Counted from the first letter of the stretch, positions 33,921 through 42,871 are shown. The stretch is DNA of 64,000 nucleotides from UBA5066 sp048500275 (GCA_048500275.1 JASNYI010000001.1:62001-126000); one strand, 5' to 3'. Made by a program: numbers and translations. Notes: generated by a model from the sequence alone, not told the origin.

Positions 33921-34091
33921 TCAGGCGCAGCCGCAGGAAGTGGCGTCGGGGGCGCAGCAGGAGGCCTTCTGCGACGGAGCGCAGCAGGTCTCCTTCTCGT
34001 TGGGCGAGCAGCAGGCGGTGGCAGCCGGCGCGACCTCGGGCTCGCGGCGGTTGGATTCGGGGGGGGCGGGTCGGGTGTCTCGGGTCTTCAT
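33921..34091 (-). CDS. 56-residue cysteine-repeat peptide upstream of the sigma factor
   Basis: The peptide has an Arg/Pro-rich first half and a second half made of a 9-residue repeat: CCSPNEKET, CCAPSQKAS, then CCAPDATSCGCA. Eight of the last 31 residues are Cys, which suggests binding of a soft metal or metalloid. The same CC-spaced pattern occurs in the N-terminus of ArsM in this window. ATG 34091 has GGAGGAA 8 bp upstream. It is co-transcribed with the ECF sigma factor. No database family is known to me. Confidence 0.7.
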   Translation of the reverse strand: MKTRDTRPAPPESNRREPEVAPAATACCSPNEKETCCAPSQKASCCAPDATSCGCA

Positions 34092-34262
34092 GGGTCGTTC
34101 CTCCTCGGCGTTCTGGAGCGTCGCTCCGTTCCGGGTTGCGCTCGGGGAGACGGGAGACCTGCGAAAAGGACGCAAACGAGGATAAGGGGTGGACCCCGAG
34201 ACGGGACGCGGGGCGCCCGGAGGCGCCCCGCGTCGGGAAAGAGCGGGAATGCGGAGAGAGCC

Positions 34263-37200
34263 CTACTGGGCCGTCACCGTCACGTCGTCGAGCGTCATGT
34301 TGTTGCCGTAGGCGCTGATCCCGAGGAACCCGAGGTAGACCGTCTGGCCCTTGTAGGCGGAGAGGTCGATCGTCACCTGCGCCCAGCCGGTGGACCCGTT
34401 GTAGCGCGAGATCGCCGAGCCGACGTTCGTCCAGGTGGTCCCGTTCGTCGAGACCTGCGGCTGGATGCGGTCGTTGTAGGACGAATAGCCGGTGTCGTGG
34501 TACATCCAGAACTTCAGGGTGACGCTCGCGTAGGAGCTCGCGACGGCGAAGCCGGTGGCGCGGTAGACGCGCGTCTGGCTGCCGCTCGCGGCGTTGTAGG
34601 AGTTGAACTTCGCGAGCATCGTCCCGCCGTGAGGCGTCGTCGTGGGGTAGGTCGAGGAGGTGGCGAACGTCCAGGTCCCGGCCGTGCCGGAGGTGTCGAC
34701 CTGGGACCAGCCGGTTCCCTCGAAGCCGTCGTTGAAGAGCGTGACGGCCCCGCCGCAGGTGGCCGTGAAGTTCTTCCCGGTGACGTTGGCCGAGGTGATG
34801 GTGACGGACGTACTCGCCGGGCTGAAGGTGCAGCCGCTCTTCGTCGGGGTCACCGTGTAGGTCCCGGCGGCGAGGCCGGAGATGGTGTAGTTGTTCGACG
34901 CGTCGCTCGTCGCCGAGGCCGAGCCCACGGAAACCGTGGCGCCCGACGTCCCCGCGCTGCCCGAGATCGAGTACGTCGTCCCGCCGAGGGTGTAGGTCCC
35001 GGTGACCGTGTAGCTCCCGGCGGCGTAGCCGTAGACGCCGAGCCACCAGGTGGCGGCGGCGGGGCTCGTGGCCGAGCAGGTCTCGTTGCCGGAGGAGGAG
35101 TAGGGCCGGCAGATGTAGGAGGAGGATGTCGGCTTGGCGCTTCTCTGCGTGTAGATGTCGACGTCGGCCGTGGCGCTCGTCGTGGCGAAGGTCAGGTTCG
35201 TGGCGCCCGAGGGAACGACGATGTAGTAGTACTTCCAGGCGCTCTTGGCGACGCTCTGGCCGGTCACCGGGACGCCGCTCGTGAGCTGGAGGTCGCCGGT
35301 CGGGCAGGTCGCCGTGAAATTGACCCCGGTGACGTTCGCGGAGCTGACCGTGACGGACTGGCTCGCCGGGCTGAACGTGCAGCCGGTCTTCGCGGGCGTC
35401 ACGGTGTAGGTGCCGGCCGCGAGGCCCGCGAGGGTGTAATTGCTCGACGCGTCGCTCGTCACCGACGCGGAGCCCGCAGTGACCGTGGCGCCCGACGTGC
35501 CGGCGTTCCCGGAGATGCTGTAGGTCGTCGACACGGCCGTCGCGGTGAAGTTGACCCCGGTGACGTTCGCGCTCGTGATCGTCGCGGACTGGCTGGCCGG
35601 GCTGAACGTGTAGCCGGACCGGCTCGGTGTGACGGTGTAGCTGCCCGGCGCGAGGCCGGAGATCGTCCAGGCGCCGCTCGTGCTCGTCGTGGCCGATCCG
35701 GAGCCCGCGGTGACGGTGACGCCCGAGAGGCCGGAGCCGTTCAGCGTGACGGTGCCCGAGAGGCTGTAGGTGGTGACGCTGCCGGAGTCGGTGACCTTGG
35801 CGGTCCAGATTTCCTCGCTCGCAGCGTTGCGGCGGTCGGTCCAGGACGGGAAGAAGACGCCCGCGTAGCCGGACAGGCCGTTGTAGTCGCCGTACTGGTT
35901 GCCGGAGTCGGCGCCGGAGCCGGTCTCGTCGGTCTGGGCGGTCGTGACCTTGACCGCCGTGCCCCACGTGGCCCCGTCGTCGAAGGACGACTGGTAGTAG
36001 ACGTTCGTCTTCTTCCGGTTCGCGTCGTCGACCGTGTCGTAGTACATGACCGCGATCGCGCCGTTCGTCTCGTCGACGACGAGCCACGGGTTGAACTGGT
36101 CGTTCTTGCCGGACTGGTTGTTGATCTTGACCGGCGTCCCCCAGGAGGTGCCGCCGTTCGTGGAACGGGCGAACCAGATGCGGGTCTTGCAGGCGGAAGT
36201 CGTCGAGGAGCCGGGTTCATTGGAGGCGGTCGTGCACCCCGTCTCGCCCGAGAGGTCGGTCCAGAGCGCGTAGACGAGGTCCTTGCTCGCCGTCCGGTAG
36301 GCGCCGGCGGTGACGTAGATGAGGATGCGGCGGCCGTTGAAGGCCGGGACGCCGATGTCGTACGAGTCGTAGGTCGTGGCGAGCTTGACCGGGGTCCCGT
36401 AGCTCGTCCCGCCGTTCGTCGACTTGACGAGGTAGAGGCCGCGCGAGCCGGTGTCTGGCCAGAAGCCGAAGACGTCACCGTAGGAGTTCGTCTTCACGTC
36501 GGAGCCGATGCCGGTCCCCGTCGTCTGGCTCCCGCTCACCTGGATCGGCGTCGCGAGCCAGCCGGTGGAGTTCCGCCGGTTCATGTAGACCGGGTTGCCG
36601 TTGTGCCAGATGGCATAGATGTTGTCCTTGTAGGGAGACGTGGCGCTGTGGTCGATCCAGACCATCTGCTTGTCCGTGTTGGTCTGGGAGCCGGAGATCG
36701 TCGCGTCGTAGGTCCAGGTCCGCCCCTGGTCCGTCGACTTGTACATCCGGACCTTGAGGACCGTCCCGGTGCTGTTGATCCCCATCGTCGAGGACCAGGC
36801 GGTGCCGTCGGAGCTCCAGTCCACCGTGGGGTCGGAGTTGAACGCGTCGCCGCTGTAGCCGGGCAGGTAGGTCTGGCCCCAGGTCGCTCCGCCGTCGAGC
36901 GAGTAGAACTGGGCCTGGAAGCCGCTGCCGCTGATGTTGTTGGAGGCGCCGATGATCAGGTTCGGGTTCCAGTAGTTGACCCGGATGTCGGACTCGCTGC
37001 GGGCCGAGGACTGGGCGCCGGAGATCCGGTAGTTCGTCCCGATGGAGGTGGCCAGGGCGGAGACCGTGAGGTCTTCGCTTTCCCGATCCCATTCCCCGAC
37101 GCCGTCCGGCGGGTTCTCGTAGCCCGCCGCGAAGTTCGCATCGGGAAGCCCCGGCCGGAGGTCCTGGTGCGACTGCATCCACTCGAGGACTTCCTTCAGG

Positions 37201-37514
37201 ACGAACGGGTAGCCGCCCGTCGGGTCCTCGGCGGTGTAGTGGCCGTCCGGGTTCGCCTTCCGCCAGACGACCTTCAGCCAGGGCGGGACCCTTCCGGTGT
37301 CTACCTTCTCGTCGGCGCGCAGGAGCGAGAAGTCCTGATTCTCCATGATGAGCCGCTCGAAAGCCGTACCGGGGCGGGCCCCGGCCTTCCTCAGCTGCTC
37401 GGCGAGCGTCGGCACCCGGCCGGCGCTCGACTGCGCGAACGTCATCGCGGAGCTGGCCATCAGGAGACCAGAAAAGACGACCGCAATAGCCCTGGACCAC
37501 CGCCAATGCAACAT
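34263..37514 (-). CDS. Large secreted multidomain protein (BNR/sialidase-like, Ig-like repeats, PPC)
   Basis: The 1083-residue protein has a signal peptide (residues 6-28). A prodomain-like region (to about 150) leads to a six-bladed BNR-type region with SxDxGxTW motifs (SLDGGATWGQ, STDQGRTWTYD, STNGGTSYG, STNGGTSWG, SFDDGATWG). Three copies of a carboxypeptidase-regulatory-like module then occur, each ending in a TFSPAS..VT...ANVTG pattern. A PPC domain sits between the second and third copies. A jelly-roll domain with FNDGFEGTGW closes the protein. It is probably a cell-surface glycan- or polymer-binding protein. Catalytic residues of a sialidase were not evident. Confidence 0.85.
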   Translation of the reverse strand: MLHWRWSRAIAVVFSGLLMASSAMTFAQSSAGRVPTLAEQLRKAGARPGTAFERLIMENQDFSLLRADEKVDTGRVPPWLKVVWRKANPDGHYTAEDPTGGYPFVLKEVLEWMQSHQDLRPGLPDANFAAGYENPPDGVGEWDRESEDLTVSALATSIGTNYRISGAQSSARSESDIRVNYWNPNLIIGASNNISGSGFQAQFYSLDGGATWGQTYLPGYSGDAFNSDPTVDWSSDGTAWSSTMGINSTGTVLKVRMYKSTDQGRTWTYDATISGSQTNTDKQMVWIDHSATSPYKDNIYAIWHNGNPVYMNRRNSTGWLATPIQVSGSQTTGTGIGSDVKTNSYGDVFGFWPDTGSRGLYLVKSTNGGTSYGTPVKLATTYDSYDIGVPAFNGRRILIYVTAGAYRTASKDLVYALWTDLSGETGCTTASNEPGSSTTSACKTRIWFARSTNGGTSWGTPVKINNQSGKNDQFNPWLVVDETNGAIAVMYYDTVDDANRKKTNVYYQSSFDDGATWGTAVKVTTAQTDETGSGADSGNQYGDYNGLSGYAGVFFPSWTDRRNAASEEIWTAKVTDSGSVTTYSLSGTVTLNGSGLSGVTVTAGSGSATTSTSGAWTISGLAPGSYTVTPSRSGYTFSPASQSATITSANVTGVNFTATAVSTTYSISGNAGTSGATVTAGSASVTSDASSNYTLAGLAAGTYTVTPAKTGCTFSPASQSVTVSSANVTGVNFTATCPTGDLQLTSGVPVTGQSVAKSAWKYYYIVVPSGATNLTFATTSATADVDIYTQRSAKPTSSSYICRPYSSSGNETCSATSPAAATWWLGVYGYAAGSYTVTGTYTLGGTTYSISGSAGTSGATVSVGSASATSDASNNYTISGLAAGTYTVTPTKSGCTFSPASTSVTITSANVTGKNFTATCGGAVTLFNDGFEGTGWSQVDTSGTAGTWTFATSSTYPTTTPHGGTMLAKFNSYNAASGSQTRVYRATGFAVASSYASVTLKFWMYHDTGYSSYNDRIQPQVSTNGTTWTNVGSAISRYNGSTGWAQVTIDLSAYKGQTVYLGFLGISAYGNNMTLDDVTVTAQ

Positions 37515-37638
37515 GCGAACTCTCCTCAACTCGGACTTCGGTTCGAGATTTGTGACGGACGTCACGGCCGAATCGATTCAAGAGTCGTGCCGTGCGGAGG
37601 AGGAGGAGAACCGCTCGATCGCCGCGCCTCGGGGGAAC

Positions 37639-37694
37639 CAAATTGATCCACCCGGGAGTTCCAGGGGGTCAAAAACCAACTCCACGATCAATTC
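37639..37694. repeat. 8-bp inverted repeat AATTGATC/GATCAATT with long loop
   Basis: The arms at about 37639 and 37687 are exact complements and stand out by low GC in the 232-bp gap between two minus-strand genes. It may be an operator or part of a transcript hairpin. I see no other feature in this gap. Confidence 0.35.
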
Positions 37695-37746
37695 TTGACC
37701 CGGGGTGAACGAACCGGCGCCGGCACGCGTCTCCTCTTCCTCCGAT

Positions 37747-39609
37747 TCAAGCTTCCGGCGTCACGGCGTCGTCGAGGACCGCGGCGTCCTCGGGAACGGC
37801 CCCCGCCGCCCTCGGCATCGCCCACGGATCGCGCTCGCCGATCTGCTGGCGCCACATCGCGTAGTAGAGGCCGCGCTTCTCGACGAGCTCGTCGTGGCTC
37901 CCGGTCTCGACGATGCGGCCGCGCTCGAGGACGTGGATCGTGTCGGCGTGGGCGATCGTGCTGAGCCGGTGCGCGATGAGGAGGACCATGTGCCGGCGGC
38001 TGCCCGAGAGCTCGCGCACCGAGGCGGTGATCTCTCGCTCGGTGATCGAGTCGAGGGCCGAGGTCGCCTCGTCGAAGATGAGGAGCCGCGGGTGGCGCAG
38101 GAGCGCGCGGGCGATCGAGATCCGCTGGCGCTCGCCGCCCGAGACGCGCAGGCCCGACTCCCCGAGGCGCGTGTCGAGCCCTTCGCCCGAACGCTCGAGG
38201 AGCGCTCCGGCGGAAGCCTGCCGAAGGGACTCGAGCATCTCCTCGTCGGTGGCGTCGGGCTTCACGAGCTGCAGGTTCTCGCGGATCGTCCCGGAGAAGA
38301 GCTGCGGGTCCTGCGTGACGAACCCGATCTGCCGCCTCACGCGGTTGTAGCGCAGCTCGTTCGTCGGGACGTCGTCGATCGTGATGACGCCGCCCGTCGG
38401 GGCGTAGAGCCCGACGAGGAGCTTCACGAGGCTCGACTTGCCGGAGCCCGACGGCCCCACGAAGGCGATGGTGTCCCCCAGCTTTGCCGAGAAGCCGATG
38501 TGATCGAGCGCGTCCTCCACCGCTCCCCTGTAGCGGAAGGAGACGTCCTCGAAGCGAAGGCTCCCGATCTCCCCGACGTCGACCGGCTCCTCCGGCCGCT
38601 GCTCGACCGGCGTCGCCATCAGCTGCCCGAAGGCCAGGAGCGAGGCCTCCGCCTCCCGGTGGTTCAGGAGGACGTTCCCCAGCTGCTGGAGCGGGCCGAA
38701 GATCGTGTTGAGGATGAACTGGAAGGCGATGAGCTCGCCGGGCGAGAGGGCCTCGCGGAAGATGAGCCAGAGCAGGATGAAGAGGATCGACTGGCGGAGG
38801 ACGTTGATGATCGTCCCCTGCAGGAACGCCAGCCCGCGCACCTTCTTCACCTTCGCCATCTCGAGGTCGAAGATCCGTTTCGTGTAGCCGGAGAGGCGCC
38901 CGAACTCGGCACGGGTGAGGCCGAGGCTCTTGACGAGCTCGAGATTCCGGAGCGACTCGGTGATCGCGCCCGCCATCCGCCGCGTCTCGCGGACGACCTG
39001 TCGCTGGACCGTCTTGATCTTCCGGCTCAGGAGGCCCGTGAGGGAGCCGAGGACGAGGACCCCGATGCCGAAGGCGGGGATCAGGAGCCAGTGCCGCGTG
39101 ATGCCGTACCAGACGAGGAACCCGATGCCGACGAGGGAGGAGTAGAGGATCGTCACCGAGGCGTTCACGAACCGCTCGGTGTCGATCCTCACCTTCGAGA
39201 GGAGCGCCATGGTCTCGCCGCTCGACCGGTCTTCCATCTCCTGGAAGGAGAGACGGAGCGTCCGGCGCAGGCCGTCGTTGAACATCTCCATCCCGACCGT
39301 CTGGACGAGGAGGCGGAGGACGTACTCCTGGATGGCGGATGCGAGCCGTGCGGCGAGCGCCACGGCGGCCGCGACGAGGAGCCAGCCGAGCGCCCCGCGG
39401 ACGAGCTCGGCTTCGGGGCGGCCCTCAGGGTTCAGGGCGTACCGGTCGACGATCAGGCCGAAGATCAGGGGGTCGACGAGCGTCAGGACCTGCGCCACTC
39501 CGGCGAGGAGGAGCGTGAGCGCCACGAGACCCCGGTGGGGGCACAGGTACCGCCACAGGATCGCCATCGCGCCTTCGCCCTGCGGCTCCGTCCTCGGCTC
39601 GGCGGTCAT
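37747..39609 (-). CDS. ABC exporter, fused permease-ATPase (MsbA/multidrug type)
   Basis: The 620-residue half-transporter has six transmembrane helices in residues 15-310. The nucleotide-binding domain follows with Walker A GPSGSGKSS, Q-loop GFVTQDPQL, signature RVSGGERQR, Walker B LLIFDEATSALD and the H-loop IAHRLST. It would act as a homodimer exporting lipid, drug or peptide. The start is ambiguous: GTG 39627, ATG 39609 or ATG 39567. No accessory gene points to a substrate. Confidence 0.9.
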   Translation of the reverse strand: MTAEPRTEPQGEGAMAILWRYLCPHRGLVALTLLLAGVAQVLTLVDPLIFGLIVDRYALNPEGRPEAELVRGALGWLLVAAAVALAARLASAIQEYVLRLLVQTVGMEMFNDGLRRTLRLSFQEMEDRSSGETMALLSKVRIDTERFVNASVTILYSSLVGIGFLVWYGITRHWLLIPAFGIGVLVLGSLTGLLSRKIKTVQRQVVRETRRMAGAITESLRNLELVKSLGLTRAEFGRLSGYTKRIFDLEMAKVKKVRGLAFLQGTIINVLRQSILFILLWLIFREALSPGELIAFQFILNTIFGPLQQLGNVLLNHREAEASLLAFGQLMATPVEQRPEEPVDVGEIGSLRFEDVSFRYRGAVEDALDHIGFSAKLGDTIAFVGPSGSGKSSLVKLLVGLYAPTGGVITIDDVPTNELRYNRVRRQIGFVTQDPQLFSGTIRENLQLVKPDATDEEMLESLRQASAGALLERSGEGLDTRLGESGLRVSGGERQRISIARALLRHPRLLIFDEATSALDSITEREITASVRELSGSRRHMVLLIAHRLSTIAHADTIHVLERGRIVETGSHDELVEKRGLYYAMWRQQIGERDPWAMPRAAGAVPEDAAVLDDAVTPEA

Positions 39610-39656
39610 CTCCTCGCAACGTATCACCCGGCGCGATAGACTCCCGGGGTCTTCGA

Positions 39657-39776
39657 CTCCTGGCCCCTAAAGGGGCTCCCCCACGGGACCAGGAGCGGCG
39701 GGCAGGACTCCCCGAGGGAGCCCGGAGCCCCGAGGGTCGCCCCCGGAAACGGGACGGCCTCCCGGTTGGAAAGGAG
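39657..39776 (+). ncRNA. Structured moaA leader, candidate molybdenum-cofactor riboswitch
   Basis: Upstream of moaA the leader can fold CTCCTGG (39657) with CCAGGAG (39689), CTCCC-CGA-GGGAG (39708-39720), and CCCGGAAACGGG (39742-39753). It ends GGCCTCCCGGTTGGAAAGGAG, in which the ribosome-binding site AAGGAG can pair with the preceding CTCC. Moco-family riboswitches occur upstream of moaA and share this multi-hairpin plan with a sequestered ribosome-binding site. I recognise the resemblance but could not align it to the family model. Confidence 0.5.
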
Positions 39777-39784
39777 ATCGCTCG

Positions 39785-40753
39785 ATGCATCGCGCCGCCG
39801 GAGCCGCGACCCTGCGCGTCTCCGTGACCGACCGCTGCAACCTCCGCTGCGCCTACTGCATGCCGGAGACGGGCGTCCCGCTCCTTCCGCGCGGCGAGAT
39901 CCCGTCTCTGACGGAGCTGGCGTCGGCGGTGGCGTGGCTCGCGTCGAGGTACGGGGTGGACCGGGTCAAGGTGACGGGGGGCGAGCCGCTCGTGAGGGGC
40001 GGGCTCCCCGCCTTCGTCGCGAAGGTCGCCGCGATCCCGGGGGTCCGCGAGGTCTCCATGACGACGAACGGGACGCGCCTCGCCCCGGCGGCCCGCGACC
40101 TCGCCGCAGCCGGCCTCGCGCGCGTGAACGTCTCCCTCGACACCCTCGACCCCACACGTTTCGGCGAGCTGACCCGGGGCGGCCGCGTGGAGGAGGTACT
40201 CGAGGGGATCGACGCCGCCCTCGCGGCGGGCCTCGTGCCCCTCAAGATCAACTCCGTCCTCCGCGGCAGCTCCTTCCGGGAGGACGTTCCCGGGCTCCTC
40301 GAGCTCGCCGCCGGGAAGGGCGTCGAGATCCGCTTCATCGAGCTGATGCACACCGGCACCGAGGCCGCCTGGGCCCTGGCGGAGAGGGTCACCGGCGCCG
40401 CCGTGCGCGAGTGGCTCGCGGCCGAGGGGGCGCGGATCACTCCCCTTCCTGCACGTCCCAACGCGCCGGCCCGGCGGACCGCGATCGCCTGGAATGGGCT
40501 CGAGGTCGAGGCCGGCTGGATCGACCCCGTCAGCCACTCCTTCTGCGACGACTGCGACCGCCTCCGCCTCGACGCCCGCGGGCGCCTCCGCCGCTGCCTC
40601 ATGGACGACATGGCCTTCCCGCTCGTCGACCTCCTCCGCAGGGGCGACGTCGACGAGGCCGAGGTGGAGGAAGCGGCGAGGGACTACGTCGCCGGCAAGC
40701 AGCCCCCGATCGCCATGACCATCGGCTCCACGATGGCGTCCATCGGCGGCTGA
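39785..40753 (+). CDS. moaA: GTP 3',8-cyclase (MoaA), molybdopterin biosynthesis
   Basis: The 322-residue radical SAM enzyme has N-terminal cluster ligands Cys18, Cys22 and Cys25 (DRCNLRCAYCMPE) and the GGEPL motif. The C-terminal cluster ligands are in SFCDDCDRLRLDARGRLRRC, the MoaA signature that binds GTP. It makes the first pterin intermediate of molybdenum cofactor. It is slightly shorter than the usual 330-340 residues and ends IGSTMASIGG, retaining the C-terminal Gly-Gly tail needed for MoaC-coupled catalysis. No other moa genes are adjacent. It would supply cofactor for the molybdoenzyme at 8861-12049. Confidence 0.93.
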   Translation: MHRAAGAATLRVSVTDRCNLRCAYCMPETGVPLLPRGEIPSLTELASAVAWLASRYGVDRVKVTGGEPLVRGGLPAFVAKVAAIPGVREVSMTTNGTRLAPAARDLAAAGLARVNVSLDTLDPTRFGELTRGGRVEEVLEGIDAALAAGLVPLKINSVLRGSSFREDVPGLLELAAGKGVEIRFIELMHTGTEAAWALAERVTGAAVREWLAAEGARITPLPARPNAPARRTAIAWNGLEVEAGWIDPVSHSFCDDCDRLRLDARGRLRRCLMDDMAFPLVDLLRRGDVDEAEVEEAARDYVAGKQPPIAMTIGSTMASIGG

Positions 40754-40790
40754 GCCTTCCTTTCGGCAACCCCCCGTTGGCCGTCGAGAG

Positions 40791-40915
40791 CCAGCCGGCC
40801 ACGTCGGGCTGGGGGACACGATGGGGTCCGAGTTCCACGTCCACCCCGGGCCCAGGACGCTCGGCGTCGCCTACTCCGAGAAGACCGCCAGGTGACCCAG
40901 CTCGGAGAACCGCCC
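40791..40915 (-). pseudogene. Gene debris: fragments of a Uma2 gene and a CusA-like gene
   Basis: 40791-40845 encodes VDVELGPHRVPQPDVAGW on the minus strand and is about 88% identical to 29382-29436 in the broken Uma2 gene. Immediately beside it, 40853-40915 matches 47251-47313 inside the CusA-like gene and translates FSELGHLAVFSE-stop-ATPSVL against ELGQLAVFSEESTPSVL. Two unrelated gene scraps are joined without a gap, marking an old rearrangement between moaA and the methyltransferase. Confidence 0.65.
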
Positions 40916-40954
40916 TCCCTTCGGGAGGCGAGGCAGAGGCAGCACCCGCTCACC

Positions 40955-41716
40955 TCACACGGACAGCGGTTTGCAGGCCACCACCAACGTGCGCGGCCGG
41001 GACGCGGACAACGGCGCTCCGTCGTAGCCACCGCAGGAGCGCAGCACCTGGAAGCCTCGCGCGAGCAACAGATCGCGAAGCTCGGTGTAGGCGTACAGAC
41101 GCACCGAGAACACGTCTTCGCGCTGCCGACCGTCGCGCAGGTACGTTCGGCGCACGATCATCCGGCCCGACTCGATGTCGAACTGGAAGCGGTCGATCAT
41201 CAGGTCGCCGTTCCCCATCTCCACCAGGCTGACCGGCGCGCTGCGCACGAAGTGCTCGCGCGTGCGCACGTCCAGGAGCAGCCGCCCGCCGGGGCGCAGC
41301 GCGGCCAGGCAGCGGTCGAGGATGAGGGCCTGGTCCGCGTCGACGTGGTAGCCGAACGCGTCGAACAGGCAGATGGCGGCGTCGAACTCGGGCGGTGAGT
41401 CGAAGGCGCGCATGTCGACGCGGACGAACTCGGCGCTCAGCCCCTCGCGCGCCGCCTCGGCGCGCGCCCGTTCGACGAAACCCGGCACCAGGTCGATGCC
41501 CACCGGCCGATGGCCGCGTCGTGCCAGCTCGATGCTGTGCCGGCCATGGCCGCAGCCCAGGTCGAGCACCCGGCTGTTCGGCGACAGCGCCAGCGCGCTC
41601 TCGACGAACGCGCACTGGGTCGGGGTGTCTTCGTCCTGAAGCGTCTGCGCCAGGAAGTACAGGTACTCGTCGGCATCGAAGAGGGCTGCAACGTCGAAGG
41701 GGCAGTCCTGCGACAT
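40955..41716 (-). CDS. SAM-dependent methyltransferase
   Basis: The 253-residue protein has motif I RVLDLGCGHGRHSIELARRG and the post-motif segments VDMRAFDSPPEFDAAICLF and LRPGGRLLLDV. It belongs to the class I fold (methyltransferase type 11/25), with a C-terminal beta-rich segment. ATG 41716 begins just before the conserved helix; the frame upstream has no family similarity. Its codon use is somewhat less GC3-biased than its neighbours and it sits between gene debris and a secretion cargo module, so it may have been acquired. Substrate unknown. Confidence 0.83.
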   Translation of the reverse strand: MSQDCPFDVAALFDADEYLYFLAQTLQDEDTPTQCAFVESALALSPNSRVLDLGCGHGRHSIELARRGHRPVGIDLVPGFVERARAEAAREGLSAEFVRVDMRAFDSPPEFDAAICLFDAFGYHVDADQALILDRCLAALRPGGRLLLDVRTREHFVRSAPVSLVEMGNGDLMIDRFQFDIESGRMIVRRTYLRDGRQREDVFSVRLYAYTELRDLLLARGFQVLRSCGGYDGAPLSASRPRTLVVACKPLSV

Positions 41717-41899
41717 CACCCGACGATAGCGCGAACGGACTGCGCCGCGGCCAGATGGATAGGCTTGCGGGATGGAGAGGGCCCGCGGCCGCTCATGTCC
41801 CCGTTTCGAGAACAATACACGGTTCCGAACCTGACCCCATATCCCGGATCCCATGCCCCCGGGGGCCATCGGCACGGGCCTTCGGCGAAGGTTCCGTGC

Positions 41900-42124
41900 C
41901 TATGGATTGATGATCGTCACCAGGACCTTGGGTTTGGGCAGTGGAGCGCCGCCGGCCGGGTCCTGGCCTGAGAGCATCGGGGCGATGACTACCTGCCTGG
42001 TGGCCACGTCGGACGCAGGTACCGCCCCCGTGTACGGGTAAGGGGAGGGAACGGGGGCGGGCCCGGGGGTATTGCACACATCCGGGGCCGAGCCCGATTC
42101 CGGCACTTTCGTGTTCGCAAACAT
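41900..42124 (-). CDS. Short DUF4150/PAAR-like protein
   Basis: The 74-residue protein begins MFANTKVPESGSAPDVCNTP and continues PVPSPYPYTGAVP, matching the start of DUF4150 PAAR-like spike proteins (MFANT...PDVCKTP...PIPYPN). Full members are usually longer, so this is a short form or a remnant. It lies downstream of a VgrG-effector-immunity set on the same strand. PAAR-like proteins cap the VgrG spike and carry toxins. No strong ribosome-binding site precedes the ATG. Confidence 0.55.
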   Translation of the reverse strand: MFANTKVPESGSAPDVCNTPGPAPVPSPYPYTGAVPASDVATRQVVIAPMLSGQDPAGGAPLPKPKVLVTIINP

Positions 42125-42274
42125 GACTCGTAGTCTGTCAGAAGAGCAAAGCCGAGAAAAGGTCCGAGCGACAGCATGAGCGACCCAGAAACGGCCTTTG
42201 GGGATCAGTTGCGCCGGCCGGGCCGGGGCGCGGCTGGAACTGGTCGGGGGGCCTTGCGGTGGCGGTGCCGGGTC

Positions 42275-42853
42275 TTACGACGTCTGGGGCGTGCCGGTCA
42301 GGACGGGCAGGTTCAGCGCCCGGCGGGGCGACTGGAGGTACTGCTCGACGGGCACGGACAGATCCCGGGGAGGCGCCTGGCCCTTCGCGAGCGCGGAGCG
42401 GAGAAGGACGACGTCCTGTCCGGCGCGCTGGGCCCGGGCAGCCTGGACGAAGGGGGTCGAGAGCTTGTAGCCGATGCTGAGGTAGACGTGTGTCGCCTCG
42501 ACCTCGAGGCCGGAGAGACGCACCCGCCGGTAGGGAATCCTGGGCTGAAGAGGCAGGTCGAGAACGACGGTCTCGGAGAACTCCTGGCCAGGGGAAAGCG
42601 GGGTCACGAAGTGCGGGATGGGGTTGTGGAACGCCGCCGGGGGCGGTGGCACGCGCTTCGTGACGTGGACGACGCGATCCTCGATGAAGACGAACGCCTC
42701 GTTGTGATCGGGGACGGGCCCGGACGGGCCGTATCGGCAGGCATGGTTCGTGAGGTAGACCGTGTCGCTGCCGGAATTGAGAACGGTGTACTCGACGCGA
42801 AGGGTGGAGTCGAGCCTCTGGAAGCGGGCAGTCAGGGTCGGAGCGGTGGTCAT
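42275..42853 (-). CDS. Probable immunity protein of the M91 effector
   Basis: I recognise no family. The 192-residue protein is beta-rich (RVEYTVLNSGSDTVYLTNHAC, FSETVVLDLPLQPRIPYRRV), without a signal peptide. Its ATG lies 18 bp after the effector gene stop. In type VI cargo loci the small gene directly behind the toxin usually encodes its immunity protein. A cytoplasmic location would fit neutralising an intracellular metallopeptidase. Assignment is by position. Confidence 0.6.
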   Translation of the reverse strand: MTTAPTLTARFQRLDSTLRVEYTVLNSGSDTVYLTNHACRYGPSGPVPDHNEAFVFIEDRVVHVTKRVPPPPAAFHNPIPHFVTPLSPGQEFSETVVLDLPLQPRIPYRRVRLSGLEVEATHVYLSIGYKLSTPFVQAARAQRAGQDVVLLRSALAKGQAPPRDLSVPVEQYLQSPRRALNLPVLTGTPQTS

Positions 42854-42871
42854 GCTGGCTCTCCGTCGCGC

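Noticed and set aside
34497..37646. An open frame of 1049 codons opposite the secreted BNR-type protein
   Set aside because: Val/Arg/Gly-rich antisense shadow; the minus-strand frame has recognisable domains.
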